From: a bacterium
GTDB lineage: Bacteria; Hinthialibacterota; Hinthialibacteria; OLB16
Length of the DNA: 64,000 nt
NCBI GenBank assembly: GCA_022072055.1
Contig: JAJVIK010000013.1
Span: 1-64,000 of the forward strand
Direction: 5' to 3'
Below are positions 9,215 through 17,767 of the stretch, piece after piece. The stretch's first letter is position 1. Each line of letters opens with the position of its first letter. The notes under the pieces were generated by a model. The model saw nothing but the letters and a program-made list of their open reading frames with translations, made no database searches and was not told the DNA's origin. A program made the translations under genes and the position numbers.

Positions 9215-11719
9215 ATGCGAATCACCCACTCTTTCCTGATTTTGGCGCTTGTTCTGCAGTGGGCCCGGATCCCTTCCGCCGTGTCGGAAGAAGCCGCCCC
9301 GGTCACGCGGGCGCGCAGTCTCCAGGTCTTCCTCGCCGATCCTCCCACTGAGCAGGAGCGGATGTGCGCCGAACTCCTGGTCAACCGGATTCAGAAACGC
9401 AGCCGGATCGAGGCGCAAGTCCATGCGCTTGGCGAAAAGTCGGCGCGTTCGGCGGATCTACTGGTCATCCTTGGCAATGCATCCGAGCACGAGAGCCTCG
9501 CCACGACCTGCCAAGAGGCCAGTGTGAAACTCCCCACTCCGAAGGACCCCGGCCCGGAGGGTTTCGTGATCGATTTCATGATTCGGGATGGAAAGCCGAC
9601 GGTTGTGGCGATCGGCGTGGATAAGCTTGGAACCTTGTATGCCGTCGGCGAGATCCTTCGCCGGATTTCATACGGAGAAACCGAAATTCTGACTGGCCCG
9701 ATGAGCATCCGAACCGCTCCGGCCTATCGCTGGCGCGGGTCATCGGCCAATCAGGGCGGAACCATGCGCGAGATGACCGGCGCGCGCGGGTGGACCTCGG
9801 AGGAGACCCACGACGCCAATCTCGAACACGCTCTTTCGGGCGCCAACACGATCTACGCCTATGGCGCGGATGTGATCTGGGCGAAGAAGTGGGGAATTAA
9901 GGTGGAGCGCGGGGTGCGCCCCAACCAGTTGCTCAAACAAGAAATCCCTCCGGAATGGCGCAAAAAGGAGACCGAACGGGGAGAGTATGTCTGCCCCTCG
10001 GTCCCGGCCGCGCGCGCCGCGCTGATTGCTCACTATACTCAGGCCTTTGCCGAAAAGGACGATGTGGATGTGCTGCGCTTCTTCGCGGGCGATCCCGGCG
10101 GGTGTCGCTGCGAGCAGTGCAAGCCTTGGGGGAAGACTTTTATGGAACTCTGCGCCGAGCTTTCGGAAATCTGGAAGCGCACTCACCCGGATTGCGAGGT
10201 TCAGATCGCGAATCAAGACCTGGACAACGCGGGGGATGAGGCCCTCTTCGAGTACTTGAACGCCAAGCCGCACTCTTGGTTGAACTCGCTTTCATATGGT
10301 CCGGGCAGCAACGCGATGTCATCCTATTTTCGGAGCGAGCTCCGCGAGGACCTTTTCATCTACCCGGGCCACGGCCCGATCAACCGATACCTGGCCTACA
10401 CCCTGCAAAACCTGCCCAAGGATGTTTCGATTGTTCACTATTCGGACATCACGCACTGGATCAGCGCGCAGTATGAGGTTACGCGCCCCGATCCCCTGAT
10501 CGCCCTGATCTACGGCCGCCGAACCTTCCACCAGCGACCGAGGGCTTTTTATGACATCTTTCAGAAGATCATGCCCTTCTCCGAGGGGGACATCATCTAC
10601 TCGGAAGGATATCACGACGAACTTCACCAATACCTGTGGAATCGGTTGTTGTGGAACCCGAACCGGAGCCTGGAGGATCTGCTCACCGAGCACGCGACCT
10701 ATCACTTCGGAGCCGAGGCCGCGCCGGAGATGATTCAGGCCTCGCTGCAGCTCGAATCGAGCTTGGAGACACCCCTCGAATCGAACCCGGGCGTCGAGAG
10801 ATACCGCGAGTTGGTGGTGAGCGCGGGAAGCAAGATCCCCAAGAACCTGCTGGCGGTGGATCACCGCTGGCGCCTGCACCTTCAGAAAGCCAGCCTCGAC
10901 CGCTATCTGCAGCTCAAGATTCGCCGAGAGAAGGAGCTTTGGGACACGGCGGCAAGTTTCCTCGCGGGTCGGCAAGACCTTGCGAAGGCTGTCCAGGAAG
11001 CCTCCACGGCCATCCACCTCCCGGTGGAGACGGAAGAAATGAAGGCGCTGCGAGTGGAGGCCGAGCGAGAGGCCGAGGAGAGCAACCGCCTGTTCGGGGT
11101 CATGAATGAGGCCATCCGAAGGACCGGGATGGATCTCACCGGTCTGGAGTGGACCCGCTCGCGGGTTCGAGCGGCTTTGGCGGCGTCTGATTCGGAGCGG
11201 AAGGCGATTGTGGAGGAGCTGCTTGGCTACGAGGACCCTGGCGAGGGCGGATTCTATGACGACGCGGGCGCGGATGGCCGCCAGCCGCACCGAGTGGAGG
11301 GCGAGAACCTCTGGAATCCGGCTCAGTTCCTTCACCTCCTCGATCCGGCCAATCGCCCCACCGCCAACTCCTTCGCTTACAACCGCGAAGGACCGGTGGC
11401 GTTTGAATACAGGGGACTCGATCCGAACTCGGAGTACAAGCTTCGCGCCACGCTGGTGTCCCTCAAGGTGACCCCTCAGCTTGCGCAAAGATTCGGGGTC
11501 GATCCCTCCAAGATTCGCCGGACCGAGGACATCCTCGCGGACGACGCAATCTTGGCCAAAGACCTCGAAGTTCCCCAATACACCGCGAAGCAGGTGGAGT
11601 TCCACATCCCCAAGGAGGTCACCCGGGACGGGAAGGTTCGGATTGCTTTTGATGCCCACCCCGAGCCGGGAAGCTTCGGGGCCTCGGTGGTGTCCGAGGT
11701 TTGGCTGATGAAACGGTAG
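9215..11719 (+). CDS. secreted glycoside-hydrolase-like protein (DUF4838/GH67-N type)
   Basis: An 834-residue protein with a clear signal peptide (residues 1-24, ending around PSAVSEE) and a GGAGG ribosome site before ATG 9215. Residues 30-165 look like the alpha/beta domain that precedes the barrel in GH20/GH67 enzymes (LLVNRIQKRS, LVILGNASEHE, GTLYAVGEILRRI). A TIM-barrel region follows with RWRGSSANQGG at its start and the DUF4838-type strand FFAGDPGGCRCEQC with a Cys cluster. The last 130 residues (NLWNPAQFLHLLDPANRP onward) look like a beta-sandwich. It probably acts outside the cytoplasm on a polysaccharide, but catalytic residues cannot be fixed by eye. It is convergent with a second barrel protein carrying a comparable Cys motif, only 12 bp away. 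Confidence 0.8.
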   Translation: MRITHSFLILALVLQWARIPSAVSEEAAPVTRARSLQVFLADPPTEQERMCAELLVNRIQKRSRIEAQVHALGEKSARSADLLVILGNASEHESLATTCQEASVKLPTPKDPGPEGFVIDFMIRDGKPTVVAIGVDKLGTLYAVGEILRRISYGETEILTGPMSIRTAPAYRWRGSSANQGGTMREMTGARGWTSEETHDANLEHALSGANTIYAYGADVIWAKKWGIKVERGVRPNQLLKQEIPPEWRKKETERGEYVCPSVPAARAALIAHYTQAFAEKDDVDVLRFFAGDPGGCRCEQCKPWGKTFMELCAELSEIWKRTHPDCEVQIANQDLDNAGDEALFEYLNAKPHSWLNSLSYGPGSNAMSSYFRSELREDLFIYPGHGPINRYLAYTLQNLPKDVSIVHYSDITHWISAQYEVTRPDPLIALIYGRRTFHQRPRAFYDIFQKIMPFSEGDIIYSEGYHDELHQYLWNRLLWNPNRSLEDLLTEHATYHFGAEAAPEMIQASLQLESSLETPLESNPGVERYRELVVSAGSKIPKNLLAVDHRWRLHLQKASLDRYLQLKIRREKELWDTAASFLAGRQDLAKAVQEASTAIHLPVETEEMKALRVEAEREAEESNRLFGVMNEAIRRTGMDLTGLEWTRSRVRAALAASDSERKAIVEELLGYEDPGEGGFYDDAGADGRQPHRVEGENLWNPAQFLHLLDPANRPTANSFAYNREGPVAFEYRGLDPNSEYKLRATLVSLKVTPQLAQRFGVDPSKIRRTEDILADDAILAKDLEVPQYTAKQVEFHIPKEVTRDGKVRIAFDAHPEPGSFGASVVSEVWLMKR

Positions 11720-11731
11720 ACGCCTGAGCCA

Positions 11732-13993
11732 TCATTGTCCCTCTTCCAGCCTCCGCAAGAGGTGGCGGCAGTTGATCACCTTCTCCGCCGAATCGAGCGG
11801 GACATAAAAGTACTGGTTGCTGGCCTCGAACCCGATGCGGGAGTCATTCCGTTGGAGGCGATACTCGCTCCGGGCTAGCTCGATCTCGGACAAGAGCACC
11901 GCTCGCAGCTCCTCTTTCAGCTGCTTCCTCGCGGGCTCCTCCGCTTCCCCTTTGAGCGCGCGTCGGAGCACGACAAAACGCGACTGGTTGGCGGCGCTCC
12001 GGTAGTGGTTGGCGCAGGCGCGCGCGACCGAGAGCTCCCCCTCCAAGTTCCGCTTTTCCCCTTCGCGGAGGGAAACCCCCTTGGCCGCGGATTCCAGTTT
12101 GGCGATGGCCTCCTCGAATCCATTTGCCATCTTGTCAAACTGCCCGATGAACGCCTCCTCCGGGTATGGACCGCGCCAACCATCCAGGTTGTCGTAAGGC
12201 ATCCCCACCATGGTGGCGGCGTACCCGGTGGGTTTTTCCCAGAGCAGGTTGGTGGGCCCCACATGAACCGGGGCGTTGTACACGGTCGCGCCGGAGTACG
12301 GAAACTCGGAAAATGCCGCGCTGAACTCCTTCCAGAAATCCACCACCGCCGGAGTAAGCCCGGAACCGAAACGTCTTTCGGCCACTCGCGCAAGGACCTC
12401 CTCTACGCTGGGGTCTTCTCCGAGCCTGCCCATCTCAGCGACCACCTCCAGATTGGGCGAGGGGTAACCGCCGAGTGTCCAGCCCAGTTGGATGCCATCA
12501 ACGCCCGCGCTTCGGAGGTTCTTGGCGTGCTGGGCGACATTGGCGAGCGCCGGAATATAGGGAACCGAGCCGATTTCCCAGGTGGTGCCGGCCTGAATCT
12601 TCGCAAGGGTCGCAAGGCCGCGCTTTCGCGCCAGGCCCCAGTTTCGAGCGGCGCGCGGTCCGGGACCAATCGCCGAAATGGAATACTCTCCCACCGTTGT
12701 GGCCACACCCCCCCGCCGGATCGGAAGACTCCACTCGCTGACACTCATCAACGCCACCCCTTCCGGCAATCCTCCGATCAGCCCCTCGGCCCATTCATCC
12801 TTCCAGCCCCAATCCCAAGCGATCAGCATGGCGGAGGAATCGGCCCGTCGGATTCCCTCGCGGAAGGCGGTGATCAGCTCTGAAACCGTCTCCTCGGGGG
12901 ATCGTTTCGAGCACCGCGGGCAGGAGGCGTGCTGGTAGTGACTGCAGCAGTTGGTCAGGTTCTCCGAGGCGGTGATGGTGAAGAATCCGCCAAGATCGGG
13001 AACCTCCCGGCAAATGCTTTCGATGGCTAGAGTCAGGTATTCCCGAACCTCCGGCACGCTGGTGCAGAGGGTGCCGTGGTCGAGCTCCTCGACCCCCTTG
13101 AGATCGGGATGATCATTGAAGAAAGACCGCGGCATGGCGCGCGGTTCGTTGAGGTACAGATAAACCTTGAGACCCTGCTTGGCCGCCTTGGCGACCAACC
13201 GTCGCAGTCCCGCAAGCCGCGCCTCGCGGCCCTCGCTAAGCTCCGGCTGCCAGGGGAACGGAGCGAGTTTGTAAAGCACCGCCTGAAGCCAGACCCCCTC
13301 CACGCCCGCCCCGGCAAGTCGCGCGAGGAGACCCTCCGGAAACGGGTCCAGGGCGGTGTCCGCGAGCGGGTCGCCATATAACGCGAAGTAGGAGTAGCAG
13401 TATCGCGGTGAGAAGAGAGACTTGCGCGGCTCCTCGCGGGGTGAATCGGGTGGAGTGGAAAGGTCCCGCACGAACTGAAAGAGCGCCTCTCTTCCCGGCC
13501 CAAGACCCTCGGGAAACGCCTCACGAACTTGGGAGGCGATCTCGGCCAGGCGTTCACGGACTCCGGCGTCCGGCTCGCTGTAAGTGAGCGGTGGGCACTT
13601 GGGTTTGAGGAGCCCGAGTTTGACAAAGAAGAAATCATCCTCGCGCAAGGTGAAGGCCAGCTCCTCGGCGGACCAGTCCAGCAGTTCGAGCAGTTGGTCG
13701 TAGGGCAAGAGATGCCAGTTGCGCCGGATGATGGTGAGGAACGAGCGCCGCCACTGGTCTTCGGTCACCGGGGGCGGATCCTCCAGCCCCATGGCATGCC
13801 CGAGTTCCAGGATCTGTCCCGGAGAGGCCCCCACCACCTCCGCAATTCTCTCAGTCGGAACGAGCTCCCAGTTCCGCCACACATAGCAGGAAAGGGTGTT
13901 CGGGAAATGGGAGAATAGAACCGGCTCCGGCGCCGGTCCCATCGGGAGTTCAAGCGCCGCCATCAGCAAGCCGCCAAGGAGTGTCGGAATCAT
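11732..13993 (-). CDS. glycoside-hydrolase-like TIM-barrel protein with Cys cluster
   Basis: A 753-residue protein. The N-terminus is hydrophobic for about 20 residues and could be a weak signal, but it is not convincing. Residues 30-120 form a helical region with repeated RNWELVP/RNWHLLP motifs, an internal duplication. A barrel-like part follows, with YLYLNEPRAMP, a strand ending ITASENLTNCCS, and a CPRC pair. This is the same type of Cys-bearing strand as in DUF4838/GH20-like proteins. A long helical C-terminus carries Glu/Arg-rich segments. The start at 13993 has AGGAAAGG upstream. It lies 24 bp after the DUF362 gene on the same strand and may be the last gene of the hisG-tRNA-hisS-DUF362 transcript. 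Function unknown; glycan processing is inferred. Confidence 0.7.
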   Translation of the reverse strand: MIPTLLGGLLMAALELPMGPAPEPVLFSHFPNTLSCYVWRNWELVPTERIAEVVGASPGQILELGHAMGLEDPPPVTEDQWRRSFLTIIRRNWHLLPYDQLLELLDWSAEELAFTLREDDFFFVKLGLLKPKCPPLTYSEPDAGVRERLAEIASQVREAFPEGLGPGREALFQFVRDLSTPPDSPREEPRKSLFSPRYCYSYFALYGDPLADTALDPFPEGLLARLAGAGVEGVWLQAVLYKLAPFPWQPELSEGREARLAGLRRLVAKAAKQGLKVYLYLNEPRAMPRSFFNDHPDLKGVEELDHGTLCTSVPEVREYLTLAIESICREVPDLGGFFTITASENLTNCCSHYQHASCPRCSKRSPEETVSELITAFREGIRRADSSAMLIAWDWGWKDEWAEGLIGGLPEGVALMSVSEWSLPIRRGGVATTVGEYSISAIGPGPRAARNWGLARKRGLATLAKIQAGTTWEIGSVPYIPALANVAQHAKNLRSAGVDGIQLGWTLGGYPSPNLEVVAEMGRLGEDPSVEEVLARVAERRFGSGLTPAVVDFWKEFSAAFSEFPYSGATVYNAPVHVGPTNLLWEKPTGYAATMVGMPYDNLDGWRGPYPEEAFIGQFDKMANGFEEAIAKLESAAKGVSLREGEKRNLEGELSVARACANHYRSAANQSRFVVLRRALKGEAEEPARKQLKEELRAVLLSEIELARSEYRLQRNDSRIGFEASNQYFYVPLDSAEKVINCRHLLRRLEEGQ

Positions 13994-14017
13994 GGAATGC
14001 CCCTTTCCTGGTTGTGA

Positions 14018-15049
14018 TCATTTCTCATCCAAATACCAACTGTAACCGCCCCCGCGCAATCGCTGAGTCAGCCCGGCGATGTGGCTGGAAACATGACGCT
14101 GGAACCATTCGGAGGTGACCACATGGACCAGCGGCGATTCCATCAGCTTCTTCTCAAACCATCGATAGGGATTGAAAGCCACCGGCTCGAAGGGGCGGCG
14201 GCAAGCTTCAAGGGATTCCCCGACCACCAAAGAGGGTGTCGTGGCGATACCGACCCCAAGCCGCTCGGCCAGACAAAGGTATTTCACCTGGCGCGGACTT
14301 GCTCCGATCAATTCGCAGACGGCCCGGTCCACCGAGTAGAGGTCTTGGGAAGCAAGCAGGAGGTTCAGATTCACCGGCTTCCCATACAGCGGACCATTCC
14401 CCTCCATGCCCACCAGGCCATCCACGAGCACGACTGTTTTGGGGGAGAGCAGCAGGGCCAACTCGGCGATGATCCGGTGGAGGTTGCGGTGATAAACAAT
14501 GCGCCTGGGTTCGGGCAGAAGGCCGAAGAGGTTCTTCATCGCGCAGGTGAGGACCGCGTACTTGTGGGTCTTGATCTTGGGGATGTCGATCAGGAGATCG
14601 CACTCGAAGGCCGCCTCGGGGAGTTCAACCTCGGACAGGAATCTCGAATGGAGCGCCCCCATGCGCCTTGGGAGCTCCGAGAAGTTGAGCAACCGCGCGC
14701 CGAATCGCTCCGCAAGGACATCAAGGCCCATGAGGCGCCAGGTGATCGCGAGCCGCCTGCCCTTGACCGCCGTCCCGGTGTCGCTCTCGCCGATGGCCAC
14801 GCGACAATCGTGGTCTCGGAGGATTTCCAGCAAGGCCGCGAGGACCTCCACGCTGGTGTTGGCGCCCAGCGCGATGTACTCGGGTTTGTCGGTGACCAGA
14901 TTGGGTTTGATGAGGACCTCGGAGCCCGCGCGGAATCGCGCCAGGCAGCCCGAAAGGTCCAGGACCGTGTGGAGCTCCTCCTTGAGTGTTTCGGGCGAGA
15001 CACGTCTCAGGGCGACTGGGACTCCTCGCGGATCAAGAGGAGGTTGCAT
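14018..15049 (-). CDS. DUF362 family protein
   Basis: A 343-residue protein. It shows the DUF362 hallmarks: VLIKPNLVTDKP near residue 45, IGESDTGTAVKGR near 86, CDLLIDIPKIKTHKYAVLTCAMKNLFGL near 150-177 in shortened form here, and VVLVDGLVGMEGNGP near 206. The C-terminal ferredoxin domain found in many DUF362 proteins is absent. The family is uncharacterised biochemically, though members have been proposed to act in iron-sulfur or radical enzyme contexts. The gene starts 45 bp after hisS and ends 24 bp before the next gene, so cotranscription with hisS is likely, although I see no functional link to histidine. Confidence 0.88.
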   Translation of the reverse strand: MQPPLDPRGVPVALRRVSPETLKEELHTVLDLSGCLARFRAGSEVLIKPNLVTDKPEYIALGANTSVEVLAALLEILRDHDCRVAIGESDTGTAVKGRRLAITWRLMGLDVLAERFGARLLNFSELPRRMGALHSRFLSEVELPEAAFECDLLIDIPKIKTHKYAVLTCAMKNLFGLLPEPRRIVYHRNLHRIIAELALLLSPKTVVLVDGLVGMEGNGPLYGKPVNLNLLLASQDLYSVDRAVCELIGASPRQVKYLCLAERLGVGIATTPSLVVGESLEACRRPFEPVAFNPYRWFEKKLMESPLVHVVTSEWFQRHVSSHIAGLTQRLRGGGYSWYLDEK

Positions 15050-15094
15050 CCGAGGACTCCACGGTCTGGAGGCGGAAGTGGAAAAGTCGCCCCT

Positions 15095-16564
15095 TTAGGA
15101 TTCCAACATCTGTTTGACGGTTCCGACCAGTTCGGTTCTGGCCACGGTCACCTGCCCGACCTTGCCGGCCTTGACATACCCCTCGCGGTCGCCGATTCCC
15201 TCGCGCTGCTCCTTGCCGACGATCAGGTTCTTGACCGAGATCTTCCCCGCAGAGAGTTCATCCGGACCAAGCATAATCGCCACGGGGATCTCGCGGGCGT
15301 TGGCGTGGGAAAGCTGGTCCTTCATGCCCGCCTTGGGGTCCCCCATGAAGACCTCGGTGGGGATGCCCTCTCCTCGCAGCTCGGACGCCACCTTCAAGAG
15401 CTCTTGAGTGGGGATCCCTTTCATCGCGACCACAAAGGCCTGAACATTGGTGAGCGGGGCGCGCCCCTGTCCGACCGCCGCAAGTCCATCCATGAGACGG
15501 TCCAGCCCGATCGAGGCGCCGGTGGCGGGAATCCTGCCATCCAGAAAGCGGTGAGCGAGCTGGTCGTAACGGCCCCCTCCCATGATCGAACCGATCTGGG
15601 GCACTCCGGGGAGCACCGCCTCAAAGATCGGTCCGGTGTAGTAATCCAGGCCGCGCGCAAGACTCGGATCGAAGACCGCTTCCGACTCGGACACCCCCAG
15701 GCTGTCCAGGCACGCCGCCAGTTCCCGCATCTCGGCGAGCGCCCGCGTGGTGGTCTCCGAGGGGGCCAGAAGCGCCTCAACCGCCTCCACCACCCCCAGA
15801 CGACTCTTGCCAGTGGAGGAGACAAAGGTCACCAGGCGCTCGATGGTCTCGCTGTTCAACCCCACGCCTCGAATCGGATCGCCGGATTCATCAATCCGGC
15901 CCGGACCGAGTTCCTTGCGGACATTCTCCATCCCGACCTTGGGGAGCTTGTCGATCACGCGCAAGACATGCTTCTGGGTCTCCGGATTAAGGACTCCGCC
16001 ATCCTCCAGAAGGGCATCCATGAGCTTGCGGCTGTTCACCTGAATCCGGTATTCGGGCGCGCCATCCTCCCGCGACAAGCCGAGTTCGCCGAGCGCCTCG
16101 CACATCGCCGCGATCACCTCGGCATCCACCGCCACCGAATCCGACCCGGCGGCGTCAATGTCGAACTGGGTGAACTGGCGGTATCGTCCGGGCCCCGGCT
16201 TGTCCGCGCGAAACACCGGTCCGATGTGGTAGCGCCGGAAAGGGAGCTTGACCTTGTCGGGGTATTGGGCGATCAGCCGCGCGAAGGGGACTGTTAAGTC
16301 AAAGCGCATGGCGATCGGCTCGCTCTCCGGGCTTTCGAGACGGAAAAGTTGTTTGTTGGTCTCCTCGCCGCCGGTTCCGATCAGGGTGACCAGGTATTCG
16401 AGCACCGGTGTGTCGATGGGGACAAAGCCATATTTCTCGTAAACCCGGCGGATGGTTTCGACCACCCGGTTACGGGCGATCATCTCCTCGGGGAGATAGT
16501 CGCGGAATCCCTTAAGGGTCATCGGCTCAACCAGCCGCGTGATCGGTTGTTGGGTCTCTGTCAT
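15095..16564 (-). CDS. hisS: histidyl-tRNA synthetase, divergent KPGPGR type
   Basis: A 489-residue class II synthetase that charges tRNA-His. Motif 1 region GFRDYLPEEM is near residue 19; motif 2 region reads RYHIGPVFRADKPGPGRYRQ; the histidine-binding motif reads RGLDYYTGPIFE; motif 3 region includes TGASIGLDRLM. The substrate loop has MRFDLTVPFAR rather than the LRPEGTA of ordinary bacterial HisRS. From memory, RFDLTVP plus KPGPGR is how the divergent alphaproteobacterial HisRS (Caulobacter, Rhizobiales) looks. The C-terminal anticodon-binding domain follows. ATG 16564 has GGAG six bases upstream. The gene lies directly downstream of hisG and tRNA-His, whose acceptor stem also has the divergent features. 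Enzyme identity is firm; subtype is inference. Confidence 0.95.
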   Translation of the reverse strand: MTETQQPITRLVEPMTLKGFRDYLPEEMIARNRVVETIRRVYEKYGFVPIDTPVLEYLVTLIGTGGEETNKQLFRLESPESEPIAMRFDLTVPFARLIAQYPDKVKLPFRRYHIGPVFRADKPGPGRYRQFTQFDIDAAGSDSVAVDAEVIAAMCEALGELGLSREDGAPEYRIQVNSRKLMDALLEDGGVLNPETQKHVLRVIDKLPKVGMENVRKELGPGRIDESGDPIRGVGLNSETIERLVTFVSSTGKSRLGVVEAVEALLAPSETTTRALAEMRELAACLDSLGVSESEAVFDPSLARGLDYYTGPIFEAVLPGVPQIGSIMGGGRYDQLAHRFLDGRIPATGASIGLDRLMDGLAAVGQGRAPLTNVQAFVVAMKGIPTQELLKVASELRGEGIPTEVFMGDPKAGMKDQLSHANAREIPVAIMLGPDELSAGKISVKNLIVGKEQREGIGDREGYVKAGKVGQVTVARTELVGTVKQMLES

Positions 16565-16639
16565 CGGAAGCTCCGAAGGGTTTGTCCGGGAGAAGTTCAG
16601 GACCTCGCTTCGCCCCTTACCCGGGGCGACGGATGGAGA

Positions 16640-16717
16640 TGGTACCGGGAGGGGGATTCGAACCCCCGACCTCCTGATCCACAGTCAGGCGCTCTAAGCC
16701 ATCTGAGCTATCCCGGC
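16640..16717 (-). tRNA. tRNA-His (GTG), G1:U72, A73, no encoded G-1
   Basis: A complete cloverleaf on the minus strand: acceptor GCCGGGA pairs with TCCCGGT, D-stem GCTC/GAGC, anticodon stem CCTGA/TCAGG around loop CTGTGGA (anticodon GTG), T-stem GGGGG/CCCCC around TTCGAAT. CCA is encoded (16642-16640). Position 1 is G and 72 is T in the gene, giving G1:U72. Position 73 is A, and the base before G1 is A, so the G-1:C73 pair that marks normal bacterial tRNA-His is not encoded. It begins 11 bp after the hisG stop and ends 75 bp before hisS, so it is probably cut from a shared transcript. Confidence 0.97.
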
Positions 16718-16728
16718 TCACCCATTTC

Positions 16729-17622
16729 CTATTCATACAGCATCCCCAGCGAGGTCACTGAGATGCGTTTGGCGCCACTACGCGCGAGCGCGGGAACCAG
16801 GTCCCGCGAAATCTCTTTCTCAAGGATGATCTCGAACATGGTTCGATCATCCTGGCCCTCCCAGACCGTGAAGGTGGCGGAGCTCGGAATCAGCCCCTTG
16901 ATCTTCTCGGCATCGGGCCGCGCGGCTTCCAGGTGAATGGTTTCCTTGGTCTCCGCCGCGAGGCAGCTCTTGAGCAGCAGCGCGATCCCATCCACCTTCG
17001 AGCGCTTCCACTCGTCGCTCTTGTAGACCTCGTTGTTCACGAAGAACCGCGTGGTCGATTCGATCACTGTTTCGACAATTCGCAGGCCGTTGGCGCGCAG
17101 CGACGATCCGGTCTCGGTGCAGTCCACGATGGCGTCCGCGAAAACCGGGACCTTGGCCTCAGTCGCCCCCCACGAAAACTTGACATCCGCGATGATGCCC
17201 CGCTCGGAAAGCCAATCCTCCGTGATGTTCCGGAGTTCGGTGGAAATCCGGATCGGAGGATGAACATTCCGAAGGTCGGCGGTTGTCTGGTAGGCGGAAT
17301 CGTTGGCCACCGCGAGGACCCAGCGCACCGGGCGGAAGCTCTGCTTTGAGTAGCACAGATCCGCCAGAATCCGCACTCGATCCTGACACCTATTCTCGAC
17401 AATCCAGTCCCATCCCGCAAGCCCGCAGTCGAGGCTGCCGTTGGCGACATACACCGGGATTTCCTGGGGACGGAGCAGGACAGGCCGGAGTTCGGGGTCG
17501 TTGGAGCCGAGCCACAGCGAACGGTCGCCGCCATAGAAACGGAACCCGGCCTTTTGAAACAGACCCAGCGTGGATTGTTCCAGGCTGCCTTTCGGCATCC
17601 CGATGGTCAGGGGTTTCGACAT
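16729..17622 (-). CDS. hisG: ATP phosphoribosyltransferase, long form
   Basis: A 297-residue enzyme for the first, feedback-regulated step of histidine synthesis (ATP + PRPP). Catalytic domain: IGMPKGSLEQSTLGLF at the start, VYVANGSLDCGLAGWDWI around residues 57-74, and the PRPP-loop-type segment DAIVDCTETGSSLRANGLR around 163-181. Residues about 225-297 form the regulatory ACT-like domain of long-form HisG, so no HisZ subunit is needed and histidine inhibition is expected. Other his genes are not present; the gene instead heads hisG-tRNA-His-hisS. ATG 17622 has a GGTGA-like ribosome site. A TTGACC-17-TAGGCT candidate promoter lies about 100 bp upstream. Confidence 0.96.
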   Translation of the reverse strand: MSKPLTIGMPKGSLEQSTLGLFQKAGFRFYGGDRSLWLGSNDPELRPVLLRPQEIPVYVANGSLDCGLAGWDWIVENRCQDRVRILADLCYSKQSFRPVRWVLAVANDSAYQTTADLRNVHPPIRISTELRNITEDWLSERGIIADVKFSWGATEAKVPVFADAIVDCTETGSSLRANGLRIVETVIESTTRFFVNNEVYKSDEWKRSKVDGIALLLKSCLAAETKETIHLEAARPDAEKIKGLIPSSATFTVWEGQDDRTMFEIILEKEISRDLVPALARSGAKRISVTSLGMLYE

Positions 17623-17718
17623 CCAAAATCACCTATCCAGACAACGTGAAGACCAGGCCCTGACCGCTCATTTTCCGTTCGTGACCCTTGATTTTGGCCC
17701 CCGCGAGGCCGAACGAGA

Positions 17719-17747
17719 AGCCTAGGGCGGGAAGCAATCCGGGTCAA
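17719..17747 (-). promoter_or_regulatory. candidate promoter of hisG-tRNA-His-hisS
   Basis: On the minus strand TTGACC (17747-17742) is followed after 17 bp by TAGGCT (17724-17719), about 95 bp before hisG. The -35 is good and the -10 weak. No T-box or attenuator-like leader peptide with His codons was seen in the leader. Confidence 0.3.
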
Positions 17748-17767
17748 GCCCGACTGAAACTCAAAGC

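Noticed and set aside
14081-16297. 738-codon plus-strand open frame opposite hisS and the DUF362 gene
   Set aside because: Antisense shadow in GC-rich DNA: no family motifs, composition full of Arg/Gly/His, and the minus-strand genes are certain.
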